DNA from: Chryseobacterium sp. FH1
Lineage (GTDB): Bacteria > Bacteroidota > Bacteroidia > Flavobacteriales > Weeksellaceae
Length of the DNA: 64,000 nucleotides
Direction: 5' to 3'
Assembly: GCF_000735135.1 (NCBI RefSeq)
Contig: NZ_JPLZ01000005.1
Span: 124,001 to 188,000 of the forward strand
The notes under the pieces were generated by a model, which saw only the letters and a list, made by a program, of their open reading frames with translations, ran no database searches and was not told where the DNA came from. The translations under genes and the position numbers were made by a program. Shown here piece by piece: positions 39,934 to 49,843 of this stretch (within the stretch, counting starts at the first letter, position 1; each line of letters starts with the position of its first letter).

Positions 39934-41712
39934 TTATTTCTTTTTGTTTTGTTGCTGTGCCTGCTGTTGTTGTGCCTGCTCCATCATCTCTCTCATTCGC
40001 TTTTGAAACTTGCCTTCTTTTTTCGGTTCCTTCTGTTTGTTGGCTTGGATCTGTGCGTGGATTTTTTTCTCATCCAAGATGAAATATTTGATGACCAAAA
40101 TAATCACGATGTTGATCGCATTGGACACAAAATAATACCAAGACAATCCTGATGCAGAACTGTTCAAGAAGAATAGGAATGTGATCGGGAAGATGTACAT
40201 CAACACTTTCATATTCGGCATTCCTTCTTGCTGAGGCTGTTGGATATTTCCGGAAGTCATCACGGTGTAGATCAAGATCACAACTGTACAAGCCAAAGCG
40301 AAAATACTCAAATGCTCGCCCAAAAGTGGAATTTTGAATCCAAATTTGATCACATCATCATAAGCCGTCAAATCTGGTGCGAACCAAAAGCTCTTGCCTC
40401 GAAGATCCAACATATTCGGGAAGAATCGGAATAGTGCATAGAATAGTGGAATCTGAACCAATGCAGGTAAACAACCTGCCATCTGATTCACGCCGGCTTT
40501 CCTGTAGACCGCCATTGTTTCCTGTTGTTTCTTCATGGGATCTGCATCCTTGAATTTGGCATTCACCTCATCGATTTCCGGACGAATCACCTTCATCATC
40601 GCACTTAGTTTGTGCTGTTTGAACATCACCGGAGATAAGATTAATTTGATGATGATCGTCATCCAGAAAATGGCCCAACCTGCCGCGATGCCCCAACCTG
40701 AGATCAAGCTGTACATCGGCATAAACACGTGTCTGTTCAATGATCCGATAAATGACCAACCTAGTGGCAGAATCTCGTCGAAGTTTTTGTCAAACGACTT
40801 GAGCAACTCCATATCCAATGGCATAAAGTACCAAGTGAAATCTTGATTCAGCTCGTTTCCAGCCAAGTTAACCTGACCGTCAAAATTAAATTTCTTCAAA
40901 AACTCACCTTCCTCGATTGGTTCCTGGAAACCTTTTGATTTTGTGAATCCGTTTTTAGCTTCGATCACTGCAGAGAAAAACTGTTGCTTCACGCCAATCC
41001 AGTTTAGTGTTTCGTCTGGCTCATCCATATCGGTACGAGCGTCGTAATCGTAGTCTTTATAATTGTTGAATGCGTAAGAAAACTCTGTGTGCGTCTCTTC
41101 CTGCGAACGTCCTTTTTCTGCGCCTCTCACGGTGTAATCCCAAACAAAATTGGCTTTCCCATCGTTTACCAATGTTGCCAAACCTTGCGTTTTCACTTGG
41201 AAATCTACGGTGTATTTTGCTTTAAGTGTATAAACAAATTGAATGGTAGCTGTTCCGATTTGAGAACTCAACGTCACAACGTTGCCTGCAACTTGCGGTG
41301 CAAAAACTAAATCTTTGGTATTGAAAACTTTCCCAGATTTGTCTTTGAATTGGAAACCATAACTCGCATTGTTGTTATTGAACAAATAAAGAGGTTTGCC
41401 TCCGAAAGCCTGAAACTTGTTTAATTTCACAGAGCTCAACTGCCCGCCAACACTGGAAAACTCAACAGTCAACTCGTCATTGTGAAGATTCACTTTTTGG
41501 ACGGAAGTTGGTGTTACAGTATTTGAATTTAAGTTGGTAGCGATTGGTTTTGCCTGGGTTACAAGTTCTGTTTTTTTGGCGTCGATTGCCAATTGCTCTT
41601 GTTGCTCCTGTGCGTTTTTGTTTTGAAAATAAAACATAAAACCGATAAGAATCATAGAAAAAATACCGAAGCTAATCAGCTGACTTTTATCTAATCCGTT
41701 ATTTTGTTGCAT
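39934..41712 (-). CDS. yidC: Membrane protein insertase YidC
   Basis: A 592-residue insertase. TM1 at 10-28 (ISFGIFSMILIGFMFYF), a large periplasmic beta-sandwich domain (about 50-340, including VNLHNDELTVEFSSVGGQLSSVKLNKF), then the Oxa1 core from about 350: GWGIAAGWAIFWMTIIIKLILSPVMFKQHKLSAMMKVIRPEIDEV, the conserved GCLPALVQIPLFYALFRFFPNMLDLRG, and the last helices. The C-terminus is basic and Gln-rich (QAQQQQAQQQNKKK), suited to ribosome contact. It inserts membrane proteins with Sec and YidD. Confidence 0.96.
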   Translation of the reverse strand: MQQNNGLDKSQLISFGIFSMILIGFMFYFQNKNAQEQQEQLAIDAKKTELVTQAKPIATNLNSNTVTPTSVQKVNLHNDELTVEFSSVGGQLSSVKLNKFQAFGGKPLYLFNNNNASYGFQFKDKSGKVFNTKDLVFAPQVAGNVVTLSSQIGTATIQFVYTLKAKYTVDFQVKTQGLATLVNDGKANFVWDYTVRGAEKGRSQEETHTEFSYAFNNYKDYDYDARTDMDEPDETLNWIGVKQQFFSAVIEAKNGFTKSKGFQEPIEEGEFLKKFNFDGQVNLAGNELNQDFTWYFMPLDMELLKSFDKNFDEILPLGWSFIGSLNRHVFMPMYSLISGWGIAAGWAIFWMTIIIKLILSPVMFKQHKLSAMMKVIRPEIDEVNAKFKDADPMKKQQETMAVYRKAGVNQMAGCLPALVQIPLFYALFRFFPNMLDLRGKSFWFAPDLTAYDDVIKFGFKIPLLGEHLSIFALACTVVILIYTVMTSGNIQQPQQEGMPNMKVLMYIFPITFLFFLNSSASGLSWYYFVSNAINIVIILVIKYFILDEKKIHAQIQANKQKEPKKEGKFQKRMREMMEQAQQQQAQQQNKKK

Positions 41713-41748
41713 TATAGAATGTAGTTTAAAGTTTAAGGTTTGAAGTTA

Positions 41749-41778
41749 AAATATCCTTCGCCAAGCTCAGGATGACAT
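41749..41778. repeat. Inverted copy of the CTGAGC-GAAGG intergenic word
   Basis: TCCTTCGCCAAGCTCAGGAT in the yidC leader is the reverse complement form of TCCTGAGCTTGTCGAAGGG at about 6230. Confidence 0.35.
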
Positions 41779-41896
41779 TTTATTAATTCAAAAAACCTAC
41801 GTCATTTTGGTCTGCAAAAATAGGATTTATTTTTCAGATTCTGTTATAAAGACGATTAAGGAAAGGAATTACTTTTTTGTTTGATAGATCCTATAA

Positions 41897-42247
41897 TTAT
41901 TTACCAATAATCACTTTTCTGTGTTCCGCTCCCCATTCGGAAAGATTATTGATGATGCTTTTTAGTTTCAGCCCATAATCTGTCAATTGGTATTGAACAG
42001 ATATGGGGTGCGTATCCAAGACTGTTCTTTTTAAAAGCTGGTTCATTTCCAGATCTTTTAGTTCTTTGCTCAACATTCTGTTTGAGATTCCTTCTACATC
42101 ATTTAGAATATCAGAAAATCTTCTTTTGTTGTAATAGCAAATGGAGGAAATGATTGAAATCTTCCATTTTCCGCTGAGAACGTCCATTGCATCGTGCACG
42201 GCCATTATTTCTTTTTTGTGTTCGTTTTTAAAATCTGTGCAAGTCAT
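41897..42247 (-). CDS. HxlR-type transcriptional regulator
   Basis: A 116-residue winged-helix regulator: KEIMAVHDAMDVLSGKWKISIISSICYYNKRRFSDILNDVEGISNRMLSKELKDLEMNQLLKRTV and HPISVQYQLTDYGLKLKSIINNL. It has an N-terminal Cys (MTCTDF), as in several thiol-sensing HxlR proteins. It is divergent from an SDR gene 103 bp away, its likely target, and the intergenic GTTAC repeats are its likely operator. Confidence 0.92.
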   Translation of the reverse strand: MTCTDFKNEHKKEIMAVHDAMDVLSGKWKISIISSICYYNKRRFSDILNDVEGISNRMLSKELKDLEMNQLLKRTVLDTHPISVQYQLTDYGLKLKSIINNLSEWGAEHRKVIIGK

Positions 42248-42248
42248 A

Positions 42249-42297
42249 AGTTACTTTGTTACCCGAATGTTACTGTTACTTTTAGTTACAAAGTTAC
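42249..42297. promoter_or_regulatory. Candidate HxlR operator: paired AGTTAC(nnn)GTTAC repeats
   Basis: AGTTACTTTGTTAC (42249-42262) and AGTTACAAAGTTAC (42284-42297) flank TGTTACTGTTAC. The repeats cover the HxlR 5' end and the region in front of the SDR gene, fitting divergent control. Confidence 0.6.
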
Positions 42298-42350
42298 GAA
42301 AATATATATTCCTAATGTAAATTTGCAACTCAATATTAAAATTTATCAAA

Positions 42351-43094
42351 ATGAATTTCACGAATAAAAACGTAATCATTACCGGCGGAACTACCGGAAT
42401 CGGTTTTGCAACCGCACAAGCATTCATCAATGCTGGAGCAAATGTATTGATCACAGGAAGAAATGAAGAGAACCTTCAAAAAGCGTCTTCACAAATCAAT
42501 AGTCCAAACTTAAAAACCTTGGTTTCTGACACTTCAAATTTAGAAGGTATTTCAGTTTTGGAAAAAGCCATCGCGACAAGCGAAAACAAAGTAGATGTGC
42601 TGTATCTGAACGCAGGAATTGCGGTGTTCAGCTCGCTTCAAGAATCAACAGAAGCTGACTTCGATGCACAATTTAACACGAATGTAAAAGGGCCATATTT
42701 TACATTACAGAAATTATTGCCTTATCTTAAAGATGGTGCTTCAGTCATATTCACATCGTCTACCGTTGCAACAGCCGCCAACTTGGGATCAAGCATTTAC
42801 TCAGCCACGAAAGGCGCATTAAATAAAATTGCTCAGATCACAGCAAATGAATTGTCTGACAGAAAAATCAGAGTCAACATTGTAAGCCCAGGAGCGATAC
42901 AAACGGAGGGATTAGAAAAAGTGACAACGAGTGAAATCAGAGATCATTTTCCATCATTAATTGCTTTGAAAAGATTAGGAAACCCAAGCGAAATTGCAAA
43001 AACTGTTTTATTCTTAGCCTCAGATGACGCCAGTTACATTAGCGGAACAGAATTGCTTGTTGATGGTGGGTACACAACTTTCGCAAGGAAATAA
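42351..43094 (+). CDS. Short-chain dehydrogenase/reductase, HxlR-controlled
   Basis: A 247-residue classical SDR: GGTTGIGFATAQAF (cofactor loop), NAGIAVFSS, SSTVATAANLGSSIYSATKGAL (Ser-Tyr-Lys) and INVVSPGAIQTEG-like segment INIVSPGAIQTEGLE, ending GTELLVDGGYTTF. NAD(P)-dependent; substrate unknown. It is divergent from the HxlR gene and followed by a strong terminator, a single-gene unit. Confidence 0.92.
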   Translation: MNFTNKNVIITGGTTGIGFATAQAFINAGANVLITGRNEENLQKASSQINSPNLKTLVSDTSNLEGISVLEKAIATSENKVDVLYLNAGIAVFSSLQESTEADFDAQFNTNVKGPYFTLQKLLPYLKDGASVIFTSSTVATAANLGSSIYSATKGALNKIAQITANELSDRKIRVNIVSPGAIQTEGLEKVTTSEIRDHFPSLIALKRLGNPSEIAKTVLFLASDDASYISGTELLVDGGYTTFARK

Positions 43095-43120
43095 TTTTAT
43101 TGAGATCAATATTTAAAACA

Positions 43121-43154
43121 AAACCAGCTACGAATCTAAATCCGTAGCTGGTTT
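43121..43154. terminator. Bidirectional terminator between SDR and pyrG
   Basis: Perfect 12-bp arms AAACCAGCTACG and CGTAGCTGGTTT around a 10-nt loop. Confidence 0.9.
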
Positions 43155-43174
43155 ATTATATTAATCAAATAAAA

Positions 43175-44782
43175 TTATCCTTTAACCGCCGCTGCAATAA
43201 AAGCTTTGAATAATGGATGCGGTGTTGCCACCGTACTTTTATATTCTGGGTGGTATTGAACACCGACGTAGAATGGATGATCCTTCAATTCCAAGGTTTC
43301 CACCAATCCCGTTTCTGGATTCAGTCCTGTGGGCACCAAACCTTTTTCTTCGAAGTCTTTTTTGTAATCACTATTGAACTCGTATCTGTGACGGTGACGT
43401 TCTGCAATGGTTTTTGCACCATAGATCTCTGCTAATTTTGAACCAGCTTTCAAAGAACATTTCCAAGCACCAAGACGCATTGTACCACCTTTGTCCACCA
43501 CGTTTTTCTGCTCTTCCATCAAGGCAATCACTGGATCTGGCGTCGAAGTATCGAATTCCACACTGTTCGCTTTTGATAATTCTAATACGTTTCTTGCGAA
43601 TTCTATCGTCATAATCTGCATTCCGAGGCAAATTCCCAACAACGGGATTTTGTTTTCTCTTGCATATCTCGCTGCAGAGATTTTACCTTCGATTCCTCTG
43701 TCTCCAAAACCAGGTGCGATGAGAATTCCGTCAACACCTTTTAGTTCAGCTTCGATATTTTTTTCATCAAGTTCCCCACTGTAGATCCATCTTACCTTCA
43801 CTTCGGTTTCCATATCTGAACCTGCGTGGATGAAGGCTTCTGCAATCGATTTGTAAGAATCCTGAAGCGAAACATATTTTCCAACCAGAGCAATCTCTAC
43901 AGTTCTTTTTGGATTTTTATATTTTTTGAGGAAAGTTTTCCAGTCTTTAAGATTGGGTTCTTTTCCTACTGGGAGATTTAATTCTTTTAAAACAACCTCA
44001 TCAAAACTCTGTTTCTGTAAGTATAATGGTACTTCGTAGATTGTATCCATATCAATACACTCGATGACATTTCCTAAACCTACGTTACAGAACTGGGCCA
44101 ATTTTGCTTTTTGTTCTTTCGGAATAGTGTGTTCAGTTCTGCAAACCAAAACGTCGGCCTGGATTCCACTTTCCATCAATTGACGCACGGAATGTTGAGA
44201 AGGTTTGGTTTTCAATTCACCACTTGAAGCCAAATAAGGCAACAAAGTTAAATGAATCACCATAGAATTGGTCTTGCCTAATTCCCATTGCAATTGGCGA
44301 ACACTTTCTATATAAGGAAGCGACTCGATATCACCAACTGTTCCACCGATTTCTGTAATAATGATGTCGTTATCCTTCTTGGAAAGCATCTTTATTCTAC
44401 GTTTGATCTCGTTGGTAATGTGTGGAATCACCTGCACAGTTTTCCCGAGGAAATCGCCTTTACGCTCTTTCTCGATAACGGTTTGGTAGATTTTTCCTGT
44501 TGTAACGTTGTTGTTTTGGGAAGTTGGAGAATCTAGGAATCTTTCGTAATGTCCAAGGTCAAGGTCTGTTTCCGCGCCGTCTTCGGTCACATAGCATTCA
44601 CCGTGTTCATAAGGATTTAGTGTTCCTGGATCGATGTTGATATAAGGGTCAAGTTTTTGGATAGTCACTTTGAAACCTCTCGATTTCAACAATAGCCCCA
44701 AAGAAGCGGAGACAATTCCTTTACCCAGTGACGATGTTACACCTCCTGTCACGAAGATGTATTTCGTTTCTTTTTTACTCAT
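43175..44782 (-). CDS. pyrG: CTP synthase
   Basis: A 535-residue enzyme; the ATG at 44782 gives the usual start MSKKETKYIFVTGGVTSSLGKG. N-terminal synthetase domain (QKLDPYINIDPGTLNPYEHGECYVTEDGAETDLDLGHYERF) and C-terminal glutamine amidotransferase domain with LLGICLGMQIM (catalytic Cys) and VQYHPEYKS (His, Glu). It makes CTP from UTP, ATP and glutamine. Confidence 0.97.
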   Translation of the reverse strand: MSKKETKYIFVTGGVTSSLGKGIVSASLGLLLKSRGFKVTIQKLDPYINIDPGTLNPYEHGECYVTEDGAETDLDLGHYERFLDSPTSQNNNVTTGKIYQTVIEKERKGDFLGKTVQVIPHITNEIKRRIKMLSKKDNDIIITEIGGTVGDIESLPYIESVRQLQWELGKTNSMVIHLTLLPYLASSGELKTKPSQHSVRQLMESGIQADVLVCRTEHTIPKEQKAKLAQFCNVGLGNVIECIDMDTIYEVPLYLQKQSFDEVVLKELNLPVGKEPNLKDWKTFLKKYKNPKRTVEIALVGKYVSLQDSYKSIAEAFIHAGSDMETEVKVRWIYSGELDEKNIEAELKGVDGILIAPGFGDRGIEGKISAARYARENKIPLLGICLGMQIMTIEFARNVLELSKANSVEFDTSTPDPVIALMEEQKNVVDKGGTMRLGAWKCSLKAGSKLAEIYGAKTIAERHRHRYEFNSDYKKDFEEKGLVPTGLNPETGLVETLELKDHPFYVGVQYHPEYKSTVATPHPLFKAFIAAAVKG

Positions 44783-44843
44783 TAGATTAGGTTTGTGCAA
44801 AGTTAAAGCATCTGGAGTTAACCTGCAATTCTGAGCCTTAAAA

Positions 44844-44877
44844 TAAAAGAGCGGATAGAAAATCTACCCGCTCTTTC
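44844..44877. terminator. Terminator after the HAF/GEVED gene
   Basis: Arms AAAGAGCGG and CCGCTCTTT with an inner TAGA/TCTA stem, AT-rich flanks, between the T9SS protein stop and the pyrG leader. Confidence 0.85.
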
Positions 44878-44904
44878 AGATTAAAAACTATAAAAACACA
44901 ATTA

Positions 44905-46902
44905 TTATTCTTTGATGAATTTGAAGGACTTCACCACTCCATCGATGTTTGCTTTGATGATGTAAGTGCCTTTTGCCAAATTGGACAATTCAACTTTGTT
45001 ATTGGACAAATTCTCTACTGATTTCACTTTTTGTCCTGCGATGTTGTACACTTCAACTTTTGAAATATTTTTTCCACCGTTGAAATTTAGGACATCTTTC
45101 ACCGGATTTGGAAAGATGGAAATTCTGCTCTTGTTGATATCATCTGTTGCCAAAGATTCTTTCACATCAATCATATAATCTTCTGATTGTCCGAAGAAAT
45201 AAGTTTCATCTTCACAAGGATTGGTCATCGAAACATCCCAATTCAAAACGACTCTCATTCTTGTTTTTCCAGTAAGAGCGTCAGCTGGAACAGAAATATC
45301 GCCTGTGATCTGTAATCCGTCTGCACCGTCGGAAGTCATTGCGCCAACTTCATAAACTTCGCCAGCATCTGTAAGGTTTCCGTTTTGATTCCAATCGATG
45401 AAAACCGTCGCATAATCATATCCAAAATTGGTATTGGCATCCAAGACGAAAGGATATTCTTTACCTTGATCAACCTGTCCTACTTGGTCGAGATAATACT
45501 CATTTGATGTTGTTGAATATGGATCTGAAGAATTATCGATTCCTGCAAACTGAACTCTGGAAATCGCATCTGTGCCCCATTGTGGCGAAGCTGAACAATA
45601 CACATCATTCACTTTCACCTGGAACGAACAAACGTAAACCACTTTCCCATCGGCATCTACAAGATTATGAACCACATCAGTTGTCCCGATTGGAAATTGA
45701 GCACCAGACTCGAATCCTGCAACCAAAACAGTTGTCAAACCAGTTGAAGACGAACTTCCACAAACAATTGGCAATGTGTAATTTACAACTGCGGTAGTTT
45801 GACTTACATCAGTAATCGTGGCTTCCACATTTTCTGGACAAGTGATCATACAATCGTTGGTTCCAAGCAACAAATCATTAAGATTGACAATCCAACCGCC
45901 CGCAAAGAAAGGGGGAATGGTATTATCAAAACCACAAACGAAGTTTCCATTTGGAGAAATATTCATTCCTGTTCCCAATTTGCCATCAAATGTTGTAATG
46001 CTGACACCGTTTCTTATCAAAATATCTTTCAAAAATACAGGACCAGAACCTAAGGAAGGATGATAAATAATCACTTCTCTAGTGCCAGCACTTCCAGCAT
46101 AACCGACTGCAATCCCATTTTCTGAAACTGAAGTAAATACAGCTCTGTCAAATCCAATTGGTGGATTGAAAGATTTGTAAACACCCGTATTGATATCATA
46201 GATGAAAGGCTTCACACCTTTGTAACCCACAACTTGTCCTGCATTGTTGATATCAGCAGATTCTCCAGCTTCAGGATTTGCAAAATCGATGTAATGAATG
46301 GTTCCATTAGCTTCAAAATAAGCAGGAACCCAAAAAGTCCCTATATCGAAAATATCTTCTCTGTCTGCAAATCCGGCAACGATTCCACTGTCATTCACAG
46401 CTTCACCTCTACCATTGATGTAAGTGTTGTCTCCAGAAAGCTTTGTCATCGTATTGGTTTCGGTATCATAAACAAATGGAAAGCTATTGACAGCACTAAT
46501 TGAAATCTGTCCAGTTACATATTTTGCATTCTGCGAAATATCGTGCGCATTGGCAAACCAACCGCTTTCTGGCGTTGCGCCATCAAAATAACCGAGATTA
46601 TACCACGTTCCGTTTTTTCGGTAAGAAGCCAAAGACACGCCTTCCTCTTCTGAGATCATCAATGTTGATTGCCCAGCTACATCACCTGCATTGTTGAGTC
46701 GGTTGGTCGACTGCTCATTTTCCGTAAGCGTCGTTGTGTCGGTTGCATAATTGTAATAAGCACCAGAATGGATAGCGTTCCCGCTGTCGTTGACATCCAT
46801 AAAACGAGATCCCATCCCGTCTATTAATCTGAACTCCATTTGCTGGGCATTCAATCCCGTCATCGCTGTGATGCCGAGTAAAAGTTGATAGATTTTCTTC
46901 AT
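44905..46902 (-). CDS. Large T9SS-secreted protein with HAF-type repeats and GEVED domain
   Basis: A 665-residue exported protein. Signal peptide MKKIYQLLLGITAMTGLNAQ. Residues about 25-340 carry repeats of the HAF/extracellular type (DVNDSGNAIHSGAYY, AHDISQNAKYVTGQI, AVNDSGIVAGFADRE, DINNAGQVVGYKG, SVSENGIAVGYAGS), suggesting a beta-propeller. An HYR-like segment (CPENVEATITDVSQTTAVVNY) follows, then a GEVED-type domain (VFIDWNQNGNLTDAGEVYEVG) and a T9SS sorting domain (ISIFPNPVKDVLNF). Function unknown; it is displayed or secreted. Confidence 0.85.
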   Translation of the reverse strand: MKKIYQLLLGITAMTGLNAQQMEFRLIDGMGSRFMDVNDSGNAIHSGAYYNYATDTTTLTENEQSTNRLNNAGDVAGQSTLMISEEEGVSLASYRKNGTWYNLGYFDGATPESGWFANAHDISQNAKYVTGQISISAVNSFPFVYDTETNTMTKLSGDNTYINGRGEAVNDSGIVAGFADREDIFDIGTFWVPAYFEANGTIHYIDFANPEAGESADINNAGQVVGYKGVKPFIYDINTGVYKSFNPPIGFDRAVFTSVSENGIAVGYAGSAGTREVIIYHPSLGSGPVFLKDILIRNGVSITTFDGKLGTGMNISPNGNFVCGFDNTIPPFFAGGWIVNLNDLLLGTNDCMITCPENVEATITDVSQTTAVVNYTLPIVCGSSSSTGLTTVLVAGFESGAQFPIGTTDVVHNLVDADGKVVYVCSFQVKVNDVYCSASPQWGTDAISRVQFAGIDNSSDPYSTTSNEYYLDQVGQVDQGKEYPFVLDANTNFGYDYATVFIDWNQNGNLTDAGEVYEVGAMTSDGADGLQITGDISVPADALTGKTRMRVVLNWDVSMTNPCEDETYFFGQSEDYMIDVKESLATDDINKSRISIFPNPVKDVLNFNGGKNISKVEVYNIAGQKVKSVENLSNNKVELSNLAKGTYIIKANIDGVVKSFKFIKE

Positions 46903-47133
46903 TTTTTTTAAATATTTATATTGTGAACTTTTTGTGAAACTTATTGATACAATTTTAAGCGTTAATCAGATCATTTCCTAACTTTTGCCTTTTACAATTC
47001 ACGAATTTAGAAAGTGTTTAATTTTTAAATCTCTGATAATCAATTATATTTAAACAAAAGTCACATTCATATTTTTACCGAACGAAGTTTTAAAAATCGG
47101 CTATTTCACAAATAAAAAAACTATTTTTGTAGT

Positions 47134-48708
47134 ATGTTCAGGCTTATTTTTTTGTGGATCGTGTTGTTTTCCGGAGTCATTTCTACTTCGGCGCAAAGTA
47201 GCCCAGAAACTTTACAACTGTTGGACAAAGCCTACAAAAGTCTATACGAAAATCCGGACAACGCGCTTCAAATCCTTCAGAACATTGATAAGAACAAAGA
47301 GCCGGAAGTAATCCAGCAAAGATTGCAGTTGATTTTGGCAAGATCATACAACCTGAAAGGCGATTACACGACTTCTGTAGATCAATCCAACGAAAAAAAT
47401 TTAAAGCACAACAGAAGAGAAAGCGGATCGTTTTATCTGGATTTTGCATTGGCTCAACAGTATCAATCACTTAGACTTTACAAACAGTCGATTCGGATTT
47501 CCCAAGACCTTGTGAGTCAATCTTCTAAGATCAAATCAAAGCACTACTCAGAGAATATTCTGGCGCAAATCTATCAACTAAACTGCGCCAATTTTATGGT
47601 TCAGAAAAACTGGAAAAAGGCGGAAGAAAATTTGAAGCTGAGTAATTATTCACTTAAGGAAACGAATGAGGGCCAACTTATTTTAATTGAAAATAAAATC
47701 TATCAAACGATAATTTATATCTCTAAAAATCAATTGGATAAAGCCGAAAAAATCACTTCCGAAATTAGTGAGACCTTAAGCAAAACGCCACAATACATTT
47801 ATCTAAAAGCCTATAATCTAGATAATATCGGAAGAATTAATTTCCTCAGAAAAGATTATAAAACCTCCTCAGAAAATTTGAAGCAAGCTTTGGATTTAAT
47901 TGAAAAATCATCGTTTCTGCCATTGAAAAATAAAATCAACGAACATCTTTCCAAAAATTATCTGGCGCTTAAAAACGAATCACTTTATCAAAAATTCTAC
48001 AGCAACTATAAAGAAGGAAATGACAAGCTGGACCAAAACAGAAAAGAAGCGATCCGTCATCTCATCCTTTTGAACGACCAATATGAAAATCAGAGACTCG
48101 AGGATTCAGAAAGTGCTTTTGTCAAAAATATTATCGTCGTGTCGGGCATTTGTTTTTTAATTGTTTTATCGATCTTCCTGTTCAATTTCTTCGAGAAAAA
48201 GAAAAGTGAATCTATCCAAAAACAAATCGATTTCTACGCAAAACAACAGGAATTCACGAGAAAACTTAATGAAAAAGAAACATTAGAAACTCCTAAGATC
48301 ATTGAAAAACCTGAACCTGAAATCACGAAAAAACCGCTTCACATTTCAAAGGAAAAAGAAAATGATATTCTCGCCCGATTGGAAGAATTTGAAAAGTCAG
48401 AAAAATTCCTAAACCGGGAAATGTCACTCGCCGTTCTCGCCGGTCAAATGGAAACGAACACAAAATACTTGTCGGAAATCATCAATAAATACAAAGAAAA
48501 AAATTACAACAATTACATTAATGAATTAAGAATCAACTACATCGCCTATCTTTTAAAAACAGAACCAGTCTATCTGAGTTACAAAGTAAGTTATCTGGCG
48601 GAGAAAGCAGGATTCTCCTCCCACAGCTCGTTTGCGACGGTTTTCAAATCTGTGACGGGAATTTCGCCCAACACTTACATTCAGCAATTGGCTCAAAACA
48701 AGAAATGA
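47134..48708 (+). CDS. Membrane-anchored TPR protein with AraC-type DNA-binding domain
   Basis: A 524-residue one-component regulator. Signal sequence (MFRLIFLWIVLFSGVISTSA), a periplasmic helical-repeat/TPR region (about 22-325), one TM segment (about 332-353, IIVVSGICFLIVLSIFLFNFF), a coiled-coil linker, and an AraC-type domain from about 405 (LAGQMETNTKYLSEIINKYKEKNYNNYINELRINY, LAEKAGFSSHSSFATVFKSVTGISPNTYI). It would sense a signal outside the inner membrane and bind DNA directly. A coupled paralogue follows at once. Confidence 0.92.
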   Translation: MFRLIFLWIVLFSGVISTSAQSSPETLQLLDKAYKSLYENPDNALQILQNIDKNKEPEVIQQRLQLILARSYNLKGDYTTSVDQSNEKNLKHNRRESGSFYLDFALAQQYQSLRLYKQSIRISQDLVSQSSKIKSKHYSENILAQIYQLNCANFMVQKNWKKAEENLKLSNYSLKETNEGQLILIENKIYQTIIYISKNQLDKAEKITSEISETLSKTPQYIYLKAYNLDNIGRINFLRKDYKTSSENLKQALDLIEKSSFLPLKNKINEHLSKNYLALKNESLYQKFYSNYKEGNDKLDQNRKEAIRHLILLNDQYENQRLEDSESAFVKNIIVVSGICFLIVLSIFLFNFFEKKKSESIQKQIDFYAKQQEFTRKLNEKETLETPKIIEKPEPEITKKPLHISKEKENDILARLEEFEKSEKFLNREMSLAVLAGQMETNTKYLSEIINKYKEKNYNNYINELRINYIAYLLKTEPVYLSYKVSYLAEKAGFSSHSSFATVFKSVTGISPNTYIQQLAQNKK

Positions 48709-49829
48709 AACGTCTTTTTTACATATCAATTTTAATTTTCTCATCTACTGCAATTTTCAAATCTCAGTACAACGAAGACGTGTTCAAAAAAGCCTTGGCC
48801 AGCGTCTACGAAAACCCAGACAACACCTTGAAACTGGGACAACAAATGCTGAAAAATGAAAAAGATCCGGACCACATCATCAAGCTTTACAAGTTGATTT
48901 CTCACGCCTATATTTCCAAACGAGACTTCGACAAATCCTTGGATTGGGTTTTGAAAATGAAGGAATTAAGCAAAACTTTCACCAATCCAGAACAGAAAAT
49001 TAAAGTCCTGAACGCCGTCGCCATACAATACCACAATATGGGACTTCACGCCAAAACGATGGAATCTTTGGACGAATATTACAAACTCTGCAAGGATTTG
49101 CCCGAGGGGAAATTCAAAACTTTGTATCTCGGACTCAATTCTACCATCAGAGGTTTGGTTTATAAAAACCAGAACAACAATGAGTTGGCTTTGGAAAAAC
49201 TACTGATCGCTCTCGATTATCTTCGAAAAGTGGGAAATTACGACAACTCGATTCCCAACAGCAGTGTGATTCTTTACAACATCGGTTATTGCTATTTTTA
49301 CCTTAATAAAAATAATGAGGCGGAAAAATACTTCAAAGAATCCGCTGATGTCGCAAGATCTGTCCACGCAGAAAGTTTGGAAGCCTTCGCATACAAAGGC
49401 CTTGCGGAAATTTACACAACGCAAGGCAAACATCACGAAGCGATCGGGCTATTGAAAAAAGCTGTCAATCTGTCCAAAAAAGTGGGCGACCTTGTCTTGA
49501 GTGAAGGCATTTCCAAAGGTTTTGCTGACAATTATCTCGCACTTCAAGATTGGAACAATTATGAAGTGTACAACAAGCAATACATTGAAACCAAATTTGC
49601 CAGAGAACAAAGCGAACTTGCCTCTCTCAACAAAAGCATCGATGTTTTGAATGCAGAAAACAATCAAAAACTGGCAGAACAGAAAACCAAGTCTAATATC
49701 ATTAATTTAATAATTATCTTCCTATCAGTTTTAACATCTAGTTACTTGATTATTAGATTAATAAAAAACAGAAAGAACAACAAACTCCTGACAGAGGAAC
49801 TCAACCAAATCAATAAAATCGTTGCATAA
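48705..49829 (+). CDS. TPR membrane protein, paralogue of the upstream regulator without the AraC domain
   Basis: A 374-residue protein overlapping the upstream gene by 4 bp (ATGA). It shares plan and words with it (ALASVYENPDNTLKLGQQ versus AYKSLYENPDNALQILQN) and has TPR-like repeats (FAYKGLAEIYTTQGKHHEAIGLLKKAVNLSKKVGD). One C-terminal TM (about 331-350, INLIIIFLSVLTSSYLIIRLI) and a short cytoplasmic tail (KNNKLLTEELNQINKIVA) end it where the regulator continues into its DNA-binding domain. It may form heterodimers with the regulator or modulate sensing. Confidence 0.85.
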   Translation: MKRLFYISILIFSSTAIFKSQYNEDVFKKALASVYENPDNTLKLGQQMLKNEKDPDHIIKLYKLISHAYISKRDFDKSLDWVLKMKELSKTFTNPEQKIKVLNAVAIQYHNMGLHAKTMESLDEYYKLCKDLPEGKFKTLYLGLNSTIRGLVYKNQNNNELALEKLLIALDYLRKVGNYDNSIPNSSVILYNIGYCYFYLNKNNEAEKYFKESADVARSVHAESLEAFAYKGLAEIYTTQGKHHEAIGLLKKAVNLSKKVGDLVLSEGISKGFADNYLALQDWNNYEVYNKQYIETKFAREQSELASLNKSIDVLNAENNQKLAEQKTKSNIINLIIIFLSVLTSSYLIIRLIKNRKNNKLLTEELNQINKIVA

Positions 49830-49843
49830 ATAATAAAAAACCT

